The notes below the pieces were generated by a model. The model was not told the DNA's origin and did no database searches. It saw only the letters and a list, made by a program, of their open reading frames with translations. Shown piece by piece: positions 7,637 to 15,940 of a stretch of 64,000 nucleotides of DNA (positions are counted from its first letter, which is position 1; every line of letters begins with the position of its first letter). The DNA comes from Streptomyces violaceusniger Tu 4113. Its GTDB lineage: Bacteria > Actinomycetota > Actinomycetes > Streptomycetales > Streptomycetaceae. Location of the stretch: positions 3,224,001 through 3,288,000 of the forward strand of contig NC_015957.1 of the NCBI RefSeq assembly GCF_000147815.2. Direction: 5' to 3'. A program made the translations under genes and the position numbers.

Positions 7637-8677
7637 CTATCCGCCGATCTCGGGGTTGCTCGCCATGATGTCCTCGGCGGTCTGCCAAAGGCAGGGCAGG
7701 AACCGGGTGACCTCCCCGGCGCGGTGGAGGATGTCTTCGGTCGAGCTGATGCCGAGGTCGCTGACGGCCGCATGGAACGCGGGGGCGAGAGCGCGGTGCG
7801 ACTCAGGGGCGTCCGCAGCCAGGATGGTGTGACAGCGGGCGAAGGTCGCGATGATCCAGAAGACGGCTTCGTGGTGGTCGCCACGGTCGATGAGGTCCTG
7901 GCTGCCGTTGATCGCGATCGGCCGTGCGGGCGGGGTGATGTCACTGCTGAAGAGGAACGGGGTCGTCGCGACCTCGGTGGTGGCGTCGAACGTTTTGGTG
8001 AGTTCACGCAGATGGTGCTGGACGCGCCGGGCGGACAGATTCCGGCAGCCGAGGAGGTCCAGCAGTTCCGGATAGCGGCCGAGGCGCCCGTACTCGGTGA
8101 GGACGTCACGAGCGGCCAGATAGCGCAGGCGCACGGTGGGGTTGCGCAGGGCGGCGACCAGAAGCACATGGGTGGTCACGCCGGTGGGGAACAGCCAGGA
8201 CAGCACCTGTTCGTGAAACGGCGCAAAGGCGTCGATCGCCGCGAGCCGGGTTTCAATCCGGCGGCGGGCGTCCTGGCATCGGCGGCGAACCCAGGGCCGC
8301 GCCGCGAAGCGGCCCGCGACATGTGCCTGCAGTGTGCGCAGGTGCCCGGTGGGATCATCGATGATCGCGTCGGTGCGGAAACTCCCGGCCAAGTGATAGG
8401 AGGCGAGGACGTCGTCGGCGGAGACGAGCTGTGACCAGGGCAGGTAGCTGACTTCGAGCAGCGTGTCGCGGTAGCGGAGCTTGCCCGGCTTGGCGGGCGG
8501 GTCGTCCGTGGCGGTGATGACGACAATGTCGATATCAGAGGAGGGCGGCAACTCGGCGTCGTCCGGCAGCCCGACCGTTGACCCGCTGAAATACGCCCCG
8601 CGAAAGACCACATCGGAGCGGGCATGCCGGGCAACCCATTCCGCCGCGATGGAACGTCCCGCCCCCACCTTCACCAC
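7637..8677 (-). CDS. Nucleotidyltransferase-like protein of unknown role
   Basis: A 346-residue protein. Near the N terminus it has the polymerase-beta/MNT-type nucleotidyltransferase signature: FSGSTVGLPDD, then SSDIDIVVI with the two metal-binding aspartates, and a third acidic position in RDTLLEVSYLP. The remaining ~250 residues are helical, with conserved-looking SWLFPTGVTTHVLLVAALRNPTVRLRYLA, as in uncharacterised actinobacterial homologues. The substrate is unknown; related folds modify antibiotics, tRNA or toxins, and nothing here discriminates. Start GTG 8677 is preceded by AGGGGGATGC, and GTG 8674 follows directly. It converges on the winged-helix gene with a 9-bp gap. No antitoxin-like partner is adjacent. 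Confidence 0.75.
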   Translation of the reverse strand: MVKVGAGRSIAAEWVARHARSDVVFRGAYFSGSTVGLPDDAELPPSSDIDIVVITATDDPPAKPGKLRYRDTLLEVSYLPWSQLVSADDVLASYHLAGSFRTDAIIDDPTGHLRTLQAHVAGRFAARPWVRRRCQDARRRIETRLAAIDAFAPFHEQVLSWLFPTGVTTHVLLVAALRNPTVRLRYLAARDVLTEYGRLGRYPELLDLLGCRNLSARRVQHHLRELTKTFDATTEVATTPFLFSSDITPPARPIAINGSQDLIDRGDHHEAVFWIIATFARCHTILAADAPESHRALAPAFHAAVSDLGISSTEDILHRAGEVTRFLPCLWQTAEDIMASNPEIGG

Positions 8678-8779
8678 GCATCCCCCTTGCCGACGAGCGC
8701 ATGAGCTTCATCGTCCCAGTACGCTGCGACTGCACCCGGCAGGTGCGAGGCGCGGCGAGGCGACCCTCGGGCGGTCGGC

Positions 8780-9170
8780 ATGACGCACTCAAGAGGAGGC
8801 AGCCAAAGAACGGCCGCGGCGGCTCCAAGTGGCGTGCCGGTCACGCCGGGGATGTCCAAGGAGGGTGAGCACTTCAGACACCCTGTGGTGACCCAGGGGG
8901 ATGTGACGGCGTTCAAGCCCGTACGCAGCGGATCCGCGTTAATGGTGCCGATAAAGATCACCAGCCGTGGCGATCAACGTGCGTTCTACGAAGTCGCCGT
9001 CCGCGTCAGCGGCGATCATGGATTTGATGCGACGGTTCGCATGAAGAGCGAAGCGGTCGGCTTGTATCCCGGGACTTCGTGGCCCGCCGAACTCACCGCA
9101 CGGGAGCCCCCTCCCGGAGAACCCCCAGGTGACCATCGTGAAGAGCACGAAGTCAAAGCATCTCCGCTGA
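8780..9170 (+). pseudogene. Frameshifted remnant of a secreted or lipoprotein-like gene
   Basis: From about 8900 to 9110 the plus strand encodes a plausible beta-rich domain (FKPVRSGSALMVPIKITSR, then AFYEVAVRVSGDHGFDATV and GLYPGTSWPAELT) resembling the C-terminal domain of Streptomyces secreted proteins. After the proline codons near 9110-9120 the frame becomes unnatural, while the +2 frame gives PENPQVTIVKSTKSKHLR and a stop at 9168-9170. This indicates a frameshift. The N-terminal half expected of such a protein, including a signal peptide, is not present, and no good ribosome site was found. I read it as a decayed gene; a short functional ORF cannot be excluded. Confidence 0.5.
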
Positions 9171-9212
9171 GATCGAGGCGAGTTCCACGTCGACAAGGCG
9201 AGAAGTCCGCCA

Positions 9213-11045
9213 TCAGTTGAGCTCCATGGGCCCGTAGTGGGCAACTGCCGCTCCAGTCTGCAAGGCCCAGTAGCGGTCTCCGTATGACCAGTGCCACCAC
9301 TCCGTCGGGTAGTTGACCAGTCCGGCAGTGGTGAGCGCGGTGCTCAGGATGTCCCGATGGGAGCGAGCCTCGCGGCTGATGTCGTCTGCCTGCGTGTAAC
9401 AGGCGCCCGCACTCTCCTCAGGAGTCGCGTTCATGCGGGTGCCCATGTCGAGCTCACGCCCGTCCGCATCAGCGAGCGTCAGGTCAACGGCTGCCCCGGC
9501 GCTGTGCGGTGCGATCTGCGGTGGCGACACGTAGCGGCTGGCTGCCGAGTGGACCTGCTCGGCGGCCCATTCGGGGTGCGTGGCGCGCAGTTGGGCCGCG
9601 TATGCGTCGAAGTAGCGGCGTTGAAGGGATGGCGGGCGGTATCCCTCGACGAACAGCAGCCGCATCCCTTGAGGCAGTTGTGCCTGCGCTTCGAGGAGTC
9701 GGCCAAGTACTCCTTCCCTCAGGTGAGCGAAAGCGCCGGCGGAGTCCTGCCACTTCCGCTCGTCGACCAACAGGCGGCTGTCCCGCCTCACATCCACGAG
9801 CCGTTCACCGCACTCCTGAACGGGTACGGCCGCGACCTGTGGGTCGGACATCAGAACGATCTCAGTCATGATGCGATCATCTCGCGGACTTGCGTAGTCG
9901 CAGTCCGGTCCGGCTTTTGGAGGCGCGATCGCGTCCGTGGCAGCGGCGATTGCGCAGACCGGGCGGGTGCGGGCGGCGTATGAGCGGGCGGCGGCGATCA
10001 GGCCGAAGCCCAGGCCGCCGAAGGCGAGCCCACCGAACAGCACCATCCAGGTGATTCCGGCGCTGGAGGTGAACGCGCCGTCCGGTTTGAGCCGCGGCAG
10101 TACATCCGCGGCGCTGAGCGGGGCGTAGATCACGAGGACGACGCCGTAGACGGACAGGCCGATCGCTGAGAGCCATGCCGGGAGGAGGGGCAGGAGGCGG
10201 GGCACCCGTCGCCCGGTGAGGAGGAGTGTCCAGCGTGGGAACACCTGGCCCCAGGGGTACATCAACCCCAGCAGCAGGAAGATCCCGGCGAGCGCGGCCA
10301 GGACGGTGACGTCGATGCCCACTGAGGCGAGCGCTTTGGCCGCGCCCGAGCCGCCCGCGTTCTCCTCGCGCCACTTCTCCGCCGTGACGCTCAGCGCGTC
10401 GCCGCCGAGTGTCCAGATGGTCTTGACGACCGCCCACGGCAGCAGGCCGCACATCAGCAGGTACACCTGGATCCGGGTCCGCCGGGACGCCACGGAGGCG
10501 GGCGGGTGGGCCAGCGGTCCGCTGCCGTCGCCGGTGTGCCCGGTCCCGCACCGCGGACACCGGCCCCGCAGCCGCCGTCGGTGGGAGACGACGACCAGCA
10601 GCAGCAGGGCCAGGCCCACGGTGTTCAGCAGGACATGGGCGAAGCCGGTGGCGCTCTCCACGCCCGATAACGACGCCAAGGTGACGACGTACGCGGGCAG
10701 GCTCGCCATGCCCATCGCGAAGACGGGGACCGCCACGGCCAGTACCGCCGTCACCGCCACCCGGCCGCGCCGGGCGGGCGGCCGGGGCGTGGCCAGACAG
10801 GCGCCGGCGGCCAGCAGGGCCAGGGCGGCCAGCGCGAGTTGGACGCCGGGTGCGTAGGCGACATGCGGCGACCAGGGCACGGTGGCGCCCGTCGCGGCCC
10901 AGACCACCTGGACGGCGGCGTACACCACGCCCCATGCCGCGGCGGCGTGGGGCGCCCACCGGGGCCACCGCCGCGGCCACACCCGCCACCCGGGCTCCGG
11001 GGACGGAAGCCCGGGGCGGGCCGGGGTTTGCGCGGGAACAGTCAC
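9213..11045 (-). CDS. Polytopic membrane protein fused in frame to a VanX-type D-Ala-D-Ala dipeptidase
   Basis: One uninterrupted frame of about 610 residues. The N-terminal ~390 residues have eight or more hydrophobic segments with a cytoplasmic CPRCGTGHTGDGS zinc-ribbon-like loop, and are related to the membrane protein at 13589-14554. The C-terminal ~218 residues are a complete M15D dipeptidase. Numbered from the internal Met at 9869, it has EGYRP (R78), the zinc site PHSAGAAVD (H122, D129) and the catalytic TEWWHW (E190, H193). Such enzymes hydrolyse D-Ala-D-Ala. The GTG at 11045 has GGAGGT 4 nt upstream. The typical VanX-like beginning MTEIVLMSDP at 9869 has only a weak ribosome site, so the dipeptidase may be made as a fusion, from the internal start, or both. 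It is last in the leftward tailoring group. Confidence 0.8.
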   Translation of the reverse strand: MTVPAQTPARPGLPSPEPGWRVWPRRWPRWAPHAAAAWGVVYAAVQVVWAATGATVPWSPHVAYAPGVQLALAALALLAAGACLATPRPPARRGRVAVTAVLAVAVPVFAMGMASLPAYVVTLASLSGVESATGFAHVLLNTVGLALLLLVVVSHRRRLRGRCPRCGTGHTGDGSGPLAHPPASVASRRTRIQVYLLMCGLLPWAVVKTIWTLGGDALSVTAEKWREENAGGSGAAKALASVGIDVTVLAALAGIFLLLGLMYPWGQVFPRWTLLLTGRRVPRLLPLLPAWLSAIGLSVYGVVLVIYAPLSAADVLPRLKPDGAFTSSAGITWMVLFGGLAFGGLGFGLIAAARSYAARTRPVCAIAAATDAIAPPKAGPDCDYASPRDDRIMTEIVLMSDPQVAAVPVQECGERLVDVRRDSRLLVDERKWQDSAGAFAHLREGVLGRLLEAQAQLPQGMRLLFVEGYRPPSLQRRYFDAYAAQLRATHPEWAAEQVHSAASRYVSPPQIAPHSAGAAVDLTLADADGRELDMGTRMNATPEESAGACYTQADDISREARSHRDILSTALTTAGLVNYPTEWWHWSYGDRYWALQTGAAVAHYGPMELN

Positions 11046-11121
11046 CGTGACCTCCGGTTTCGCGGTGCCGATACTCAAGCCTGTCCGGTAGCGGCGGCGG
11101 GTGCATCCGTCCCGGGGGCGA

Positions 11122-11147
11122 CGCCCTCCACCGCGCGGGGGAGGGCG
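11122..11147 (-). terminator. Candidate hairpin terminator after the 2-oxoglutarate oxygenase gene
   Basis: CGCCCTCC at 11122-11129 and GGAGGGCG at 11140-11147 form an 8-bp perfect stem with a 10-nt loop, about 100 bp after the stop of the leftward oxygenase gene. There is no T tract, as is common in Streptomyces. The surrounding 11170-11247 contains imperfect direct repeats of the type gagcggagcag/gcggatcag. Confidence 0.35.
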
Positions 11148-11247
11148 GATGAGCCTCGCGGATGACACTCCGCCCTCTCCACACGACCCGCGGGCCGGGC
11201 GGATCAGAAGCGGAGCAGATGGGGATCAGGAGCGGAGCAGGAGCGGA

Positions 11248-12198
11248 TCAGAACAGGACGTTTCCGTTGCCGGCCCGGTGGGCCCGGGTACGGCGGTGGT
11301 CCAGATGGATGAAGGTGCGCTGCAGCCACCGGTCGTAGCCGTCGTACTTGGGCTGGTACGCGGTGCGCCCGTGGATGGCGATGCGGTTGTCCACCACGGC
11401 CATCTCGCCCGGCCGCAGGACCAGCGTCCGCGCGCCGTCGAGGAACGCGCCCCGCAGGGCCTCCAAGGCAACCTTCGCCTCGTCGTCGTTGGCGGTCGTC
11501 GCGTGGAAGTCCACCTTCACGTCGGGATCGTCCGGGTCTCCCCTGAGCACCGCGTGCGCGGGGCCGGGGCCGCCGCCGCGGAAGGACGGCGGCGGGGCGG
11601 TGGTGAAGCGCTCCTCCCGCAGGACGCGCAGCGTCCCGGGGCTCAGCAGCTCCAGGGCGGTGCGGATCGATGACACCATCGTGCCCGCGTTCAGGGGCTC
11701 GTCGTTGCGCAGACAGAGCAGGCTGACGTAGTCGGGGCAGTGCGGATGGAACGCGTTCTCCACGTGCAGCTCCAGCGGGGTGGAGCCGGCGTTGCTCTGC
11801 GACCCCTCGCGGCCGGGCACGGGTACCACGTTCTGGACGAGTGCACCGGACTTCTCGTCCCGGTACGCCGCTATCTCGCCGATCTGCAGGGTGACCATCA
11901 CGGCGACGGCAGCGGGCACGGTGGCGGTGCGCTCCACCGACTCGGGCACGGTGGGAGTCAGGGGCAGCTCCGCTTCGTCCACCGGCAGGTTGCGCACGAT
12001 CAGAACGCCGTCGCGGCCGGGGTCGTGGCGATAGAGGCGGGTGGCCTCCCGCAGCCGCAGCGGAAGACGGCAGGACATTCTTCGGGCTTCGGCCACCCAG
12101 TGCGGATCGTCGATGAGGCCGGGAGCGCTGGCGGCCAGTTCGGCCGCCAGGGCGCCCGTCTCCCGGCGGTCCTGGGCGGACAGGTTCACAGTGGTCAT
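11248..12198 (-). CDS. Fe(II)/2-oxoglutarate amino-acid beta-hydroxylase (AsnO/VioC-like)
   Basis: A 316-residue member of the clavaminate synthase-like/TauD superfamily. The iron ligands are visible: H145 and E147 in ELHVENAFHP, and H276 in DNRIAIHGRTAYQP. Arg290 or Arg294 in YDRWLQR would bind the 2-oxoglutarate carboxylate. The HxE triad and the segments DYVSLLCLRN and QPKYDGYDRWLQR match the subgroup of VioC (L-arginine 3-hydroxylase) and AsnO (L-asparagine 3-hydroxylase), which act on free amino acids before NRPS loading. One A domain of NRPS-1 reads as asparagine, so supply of 3-hydroxyasparagine is the simplest role. Another A domain with an acidic pocket leaves a basic substrate such as arginine possible. 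AGGAG precedes the ATG. It lies 51 bp after the upstream P450 and probably shares its transcript. Confidence 0.85.
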   Translation of the reverse strand: MTTVNLSAQDRRETGALAAELAASAPGLIDDPHWVAEARRMSCRLPLRLREATRLYRHDPGRDGVLIVRNLPVDEAELPLTPTVPESVERTATVPAAVAVMVTLQIGEIAAYRDEKSGALVQNVVPVPGREGSQSNAGSTPLELHVENAFHPHCPDYVSLLCLRNDEPLNAGTMVSSIRTALELLSPGTLRVLREERFTTAPPPSFRGGGPGPAHAVLRGDPDDPDVKVDFHATTANDDEAKVALEALRGAFLDGARTLVLRPGEMAVVDNRIAIHGRTAYQPKYDGYDRWLQRTFIHLDHRRTRAHRAGNGNVLF

Positions 12199-12249
12199 GT
12201 CTTGTCTCTCCTGGAGGTCCTCAGGGCCGGCCTGTGACGCCGGCACAGG

Positions 12250-13485
12250 TCAGCGCGACGAGGTCGCAAGGCGGGTGAGGGTGACGGGCAGCGAGGTGAA
12301 GCCCCAGATGAGGTTGGACCGCATGCGCCGCGGCGCGCCGCGTGGCGCGACCTGGCCCACCCGCCCCAGGAACTCCTCGAAGAAGATGGTCAGTTCGCTG
12401 GTGGCGAGCGCGGAGCCGAGGCAGAAGTGCGTGCCGGTGGCGAAGGTGAGGTGGCGGTTGGGGCTACGGGCGATGTCGAAGCGGTCGGGACCGGCGAACA
12501 CGGCCTCGTCACGGTTGGCCGCGGGCAGCCACACCGCCACCTGGTCGCCGGGCCGGATCCGGTGGCCGCCGAGGTCCACCTCGCGCCGCGCGGTGCGCAG
12601 CACATGCAGTGCCGGGCTGGTGAAGCGCAGGATCTCCTGGACGGCGGACGGCAGCAGCTCGGGCTCGGCGCGAAGCCGGGCCCACTGGTCGGGTGCCCGG
12701 AGGAAGGCCAGCAGCCCGCCGATGGTGGCGTGGCGGGTGGTCTCGTTGCCACCGGAGATGAGCCCGTTGCAGTTGAGCAGGACCTCCTCGTCCGTCAGGG
12801 GCGCACCGTCGACGGTGCCGTGGGCGAGGGCGCTGACGATGTCCTCCTGCGGGTCGCGCCGCCGCCGGGCCAGCAGGTTGTCGTAGTAGACGAGGAGTTC
12901 GGTGTGCGCCTCGGCGATCCGCTGGGGGTCGGTGCCGGCGTTCTCGTCCGCCCCGAAGGCGATCATGGTGAGCTTGAGCATGAGGTCCCAGTCGGCTCGC
13001 GGCACGCCGAGCATGTCGGAGATGACCGAGACCGGGAGGCGTGCGGCGACCTGCGCGAAGTCGGCGTCGCCCTGGTCCAGCGCGGCCTCGATGACCTCGA
13101 CCGCGGTCTGCCGGATGGTGTCGTTGAGCCGTCCCACCATGCGCGGGGTGAACGCGGAGTTGATGACGCGGCGGATGCCGCCGTGCCGGGGCGGGTCGGT
13201 GACGATGAGCATCTTCCCGGCCGCTGCCGCGTTGGACGTCGGGTCGGCGTCCAGGCGCATGCCGCCGGTGGACGAGAAGGCGGCGGCGTCCTTGAGCACC
13301 CGGGCTGCCGGATCGTGGCCGAGGACGGACCAATAGTCGTCGGCGTGGGGCCGCCGGGTGAGGAAGACGGGGTGGGTGGCGCGCAGCCGCCGCCAGACCT
13401 CCTCGATGCCGTCCTCGGCGTAGCGGCGGGGGTCGGACAGGTCGGGTGGTGCGGTGATGAGCAGGGGGTCGGTGATCTGGGACAT
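12250..13485 (-). CDS. Cytochrome P450 (candidate carrier-bound amino-acid hydroxylase or cross-linker)
   Basis: A 411-residue soluble bacterial P450. The heme-binding loop is FATGTHFCLGSALA with the cysteine at about 355. The I-helix is SGGNETTRHATIGG and the ExxR pair lies in QEILRF. The GGNETTRHA type of I-helix is, from memory, shared by NRPS-associated P450s that beta-hydroxylate carrier-bound amino acids (NovI, NikQ, OxyD, P450sky), so that role is favoured; redox partners are not encoded nearby. It heads a leftward pair with the 2-oxoglutarate hydroxylase and is divergent from a membrane protein gene across 103 bp. The ribosome site before ATG 13485 is weak. Confidence 0.87.
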   Translation of the reverse strand: MSQITDPLLITAPPDLSDPRRYAEDGIEEVWRRLRATHPVFLTRRPHADDYWSVLGHDPAARVLKDAAAFSSTGGMRLDADPTSNAAAAGKMLIVTDPPRHGGIRRVINSAFTPRMVGRLNDTIRQTAVEVIEAALDQGDADFAQVAARLPVSVISDMLGVPRADWDLMLKLTMIAFGADENAGTDPQRIAEAHTELLVYYDNLLARRRRDPQEDIVSALAHGTVDGAPLTDEEVLLNCNGLISGGNETTRHATIGGLLAFLRAPDQWARLRAEPELLPSAVQEILRFTSPALHVLRTARREVDLGGHRIRPGDQVAVWLPAANRDEAVFAGPDRFDIARSPNRHLTFATGTHFCLGSALATSELTIFFEEFLGRVGQVAPRGAPRRMRSNLIWGFTSLPVTLTRLATSSR

Positions 13486-13588
13486 GGGATCTGCCGATTC
13501 TCGATTCTTGGAAGCCGACTGCCCTATCGCACGGGCCCGTTCGTACGGTGTGCTCGGCAGTGGCGAACGGATGGACGGGAGAGCTGAC

Positions 13589-14554
13589 ATGGCGTCAACA
13601 CAACGACGGGGGCGGGTCCGGGCGGCGTGGGCGGTCGCGGGGTGCGCCGCCACGTTCGCCGCGACCGCCCTCGCCCGCCGCCGTGAGCGGGAGCCGTTCC
13701 CCGGCGAGCGGCTGCTGAAGGGCGCCTCCGCCGCGGGTGGCCTGGCGCTGGTGGCGCTCACGGCCGTACCGCCGGCCCGGCACCGGACGCGCGGGGCCGC
13801 GGAGCTGGCGGCGCGCGGCGCGGCCGCGGGACTGGTTCAGGGCGGGAGTCACCTCCTGTTCGACGCGCTGGCCGTGGCCCTCCGCCGTACGGCCGGAACG
13901 ACGGACCCGGACGCCGCCGAAGTGGCCCCGGGCCGGGTGGCGGCCCGTTGCCTCGCCCTCGGCTCGGCCGCGCTGACGCTCGTGGCCGCCCGGTGGCAGG
14001 TGCGGGAGGGAGCGGGGACCTGCCCGCGGTGCGGGCGCCGACCGCGCCCGGCCGCGCCGCGGGCCCTGGCGTGGAGTGGGTACGCGGCGTGCGCGCTGTC
14101 CCTGCCGTACCCGGTGGTGAAGCTGGCCTGGGAGTGCGGCAGCGACATCGGTATCACCCGGCCCGAGGTGATCCACGCGGTGCCGGGCGGCTGGCTGCCG
14201 GTCGTGCCGGCCCTCGCCGGATCGCTCCTGTCACTGGCGCTGGTACGGCCCTGGGGCCGGACGTTCCCGCCCTGGGTCCCGGCCGTCGGGGGTTCGCGGG
14301 TGCCACGGCCGCTGGTGCTGGTGCCGAGCTGCTTCGGCCTCGCGGTGCTGGCCGAGGTGGCCCCGGCGGCGCTGGTGGCGGGTGTGCGGTACGTCAACGA
14401 CCCGGCCACGCCGCCGGTCGAGGAGATCGGGCTGCGCCCGTGGGTTCCGCTCACGTTCTATGCCTCCTGGGTGTTGTGGGGCGTCGCGCTGGCGGGGGCG
14501 GCCTGGGAATACCACCGCACCACCGCGGGCTGCCCCGTCTGTGCGCGGTCGTGA
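13589..14554 (+). CDS. Polytopic membrane protein, paralogue of the dipeptidase-fused membrane domain
   Basis: A 321-residue protein with about seven to eight hydrophobic segments. A mid-protein loop carries CPRCGRRPRP and a C-terminal CPVC lies in GCPVCARS. Three landmarks match the membrane half of the protein at 9213-11045 in order: CPRCG, LPYPVVKLAWECG (there LPWAVVKTIWTLG) and RPWGRTFPPWVPAVGGSRVPR (there YPWGQVFPRWTLLLTGRRVPR). The two are therefore paralogues lying either side of the P450/hydroxylase pair. GGGAGAG precedes the ATG by about 7 nt. It is the only plus-strand gene inside the cluster. Function is unknown; immunity, export or membrane sensing are all possible. Confidence 0.8.
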   Translation: MASTQRRGRVRAAWAVAGCAATFAATALARRREREPFPGERLLKGASAAGGLALVALTAVPPARHRTRGAAELAARGAAAGLVQGGSHLLFDALAVALRRTAGTTDPDAAEVAPGRVAARCLALGSAALTLVAARWQVREGAGTCPRCGRRPRPAAPRALAWSGYAACALSLPYPVVKLAWECGSDIGITRPEVIHAVPGGWLPVVPALAGSLLSLALVRPWGRTFPPWVPAVGGSRVPRPLVLVPSCFGLAVLAEVAPAALVAGVRYVNDPATPPVEEIGLRPWVPLTFYASWVLWGVALAGAAWEYHRTTAGCPVCARS

Positions 14555-14568
14555 GGCTCTGGCCCGGC

Positions 14569-14593
14569 CCGGCCCGGCCGGGGCCCGGGCCGG
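14569..14593. terminator. GC-rich hairpin between convergent genes
   Basis: CCGGCCCGG at 14569-14577 pairs with CCGGGCCGG at 14585-14593 with a 7-nt loop. It lies in the 97-bp gap between the rightward membrane protein gene and the leftward P450 at the end of the NRPS operon, so it could serve both. The sequence is repetitive (cccgg units), so alternative pairings exist. Confidence 0.4.
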
Positions 14594-14651
14594 AGACGCT
14601 CGCGGGGCCCGCGGGGTGGATCCTGGCTCCGGGGACCCACCCCGCGGGATG

Positions 14652-15911
14652 TCAGATGAGCAGCACGGACAGCGTCAGCGGGGTGCGGGAGATGGGATTG
14701 GGGATGAACGGCACGTCCCCGTCACCGGCCAGCCGCAGCCGCGGGAAGCGCTCCAGTAGCCGCCCGATGGCGATGGCCCCCTCCATCCGGGCGAGCGGGG
14801 CGCCCAGGCAGTGGTGGATGCCGTAGCCGAACGTCAGATGGCCGCCCGCATGGCGGGTGACGTCCAGCCGGTCGGCGTCCGGGAACTGCTCGGGGTCCCG
14901 GTTCGCGGCGCCCAGGGACAGCAGGACCGGCTGGCCCTTGCGGATGGTGACCCCGGCGACAGTGGTCGGGGCGCCGGAGATCCGGACGTTGGTGAGGAAC
15001 AGCGACGGGTCGAACCGCAGGAACTCCTCGACCGCGCCCGGCATCAGCGACGGGTCGTTCTCCACCAGCGCCCGCTGCTCGGGGTTGCGCAGCAACGCGT
15101 GCACGCCGTTGCCGATGAGGCCCACGCTGGTCTCGAACCCGGCGAGCAGCACGATGAACGCGGTCGAGGTCAGCTCGATCTCGCTGAGCCTGCCCTCCTC
15201 GGCGTCCCGGGCCTGCACCATCTGGCCCAGCAGGTCCTCGGTGGGGTGGGCGCGCCGCTCGGCGATGAGCTCCTTGATGACGTCGATGATCCGGTAGGCG
15301 ATCTCCTCTCGGCCCTCGTGGGTGGCACCGCCGGTGAAGTCGCGCGCGTTCCGCGACCAGTCGTGGAACACCTGGCGACGGTCCTCGGGGACGCCCAGCA
15401 GTTCGCAGATCAGGACCAGCGGCAGTTGCCAGGCGTAATGCTCCATCAGATCCACGGGGCTGCCGTCCGCGCCCTCCTCGGCCAGACGGTCCAGCAGCTC
15501 GGCGGCGGTCGCTTCGACCCGCGGCCGCATCCGCTCGGTCTGCCGCCCGGTGAACGCACCGCTGAGCAGCTTGCGCAGCCGCGTGTGCTTGGGCGGGTCG
15601 GTCACCACCGGGTGCTCGTTGTAGATCCGCCAGATGCCGCCCTCCTCGTCGGAGACCGGGTCGTCCTCCGGGTCCGGCTTCTGCCGCAGCACCGGGTCCA
15701 GGTGGGCCAGCCGGATGTCCTCGTAGCGGGTGGGCACCAGCCACCGGGAACCGTCCGGCAGCTCCGCCCACCACACGCGCGACTTCTCCCGCAGCCGGGC
15801 GAAGAAGGCGTACTGGTCGCGCACCAGCTCCGGGTCCATCAGCTGGAAGACGGGGACGCCGTCACCGGACGGGCCCGCCGGGTCCTGGCGCGCGTCGGTC
15901 GCTTGTCGCAT
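14652..15911 (-). CDS. Cytochrome P450, last gene of the NRPS operon
   Basis: A 419-residue P450. The heme loop is FGYGIHHCLGAPLARMEG with the cysteine at about 368. The I-helix is LLAGFETSVGLIGNG (AGxET type) and ExxR lies in VEEFLRFDPS. It is clearly different from the other P450 in the cluster (AGFETS against GGNETT), so the two should do different chemistry. Its ATG lies 29 bp after the NRPS-2 stop with GAAGGAG at the right spacing, so it is co-transcribed with the assembly line. Likely roles are hydroxylation, epoxidation or oxidative cross-linking of the peptide. The X-like domain in NRPS-2 makes carrier-tethered oxidation attractive, but no partner contact is provable here. Confidence 0.87.
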   Translation of the reverse strand: MRQATDARQDPAGPSGDGVPVFQLMDPELVRDQYAFFARLREKSRVWWAELPDGSRWLVPTRYEDIRLAHLDPVLRQKPDPEDDPVSDEEGGIWRIYNEHPVVTDPPKHTRLRKLLSGAFTGRQTERMRPRVEATAAELLDRLAEEGADGSPVDLMEHYAWQLPLVLICELLGVPEDRRQVFHDWSRNARDFTGGATHEGREEIAYRIIDVIKELIAERRAHPTEDLLGQMVQARDAEEGRLSEIELTSTAFIVLLAGFETSVGLIGNGVHALLRNPEQRALVENDPSLMPGAVEEFLRFDPSLFLTNVRISGAPTTVAGVTIRKGQPVLLSLGAANRDPEQFPDADRLDVTRHAGGHLTFGYGIHHCLGAPLARMEGAIAIGRLLERFPRLRLAGDGDVPFIPNPISRTPLTLSVLLI

Positions 15912-15940
15912 CGGATGTGCTCCTTCGGTGGAGAGGTCCG

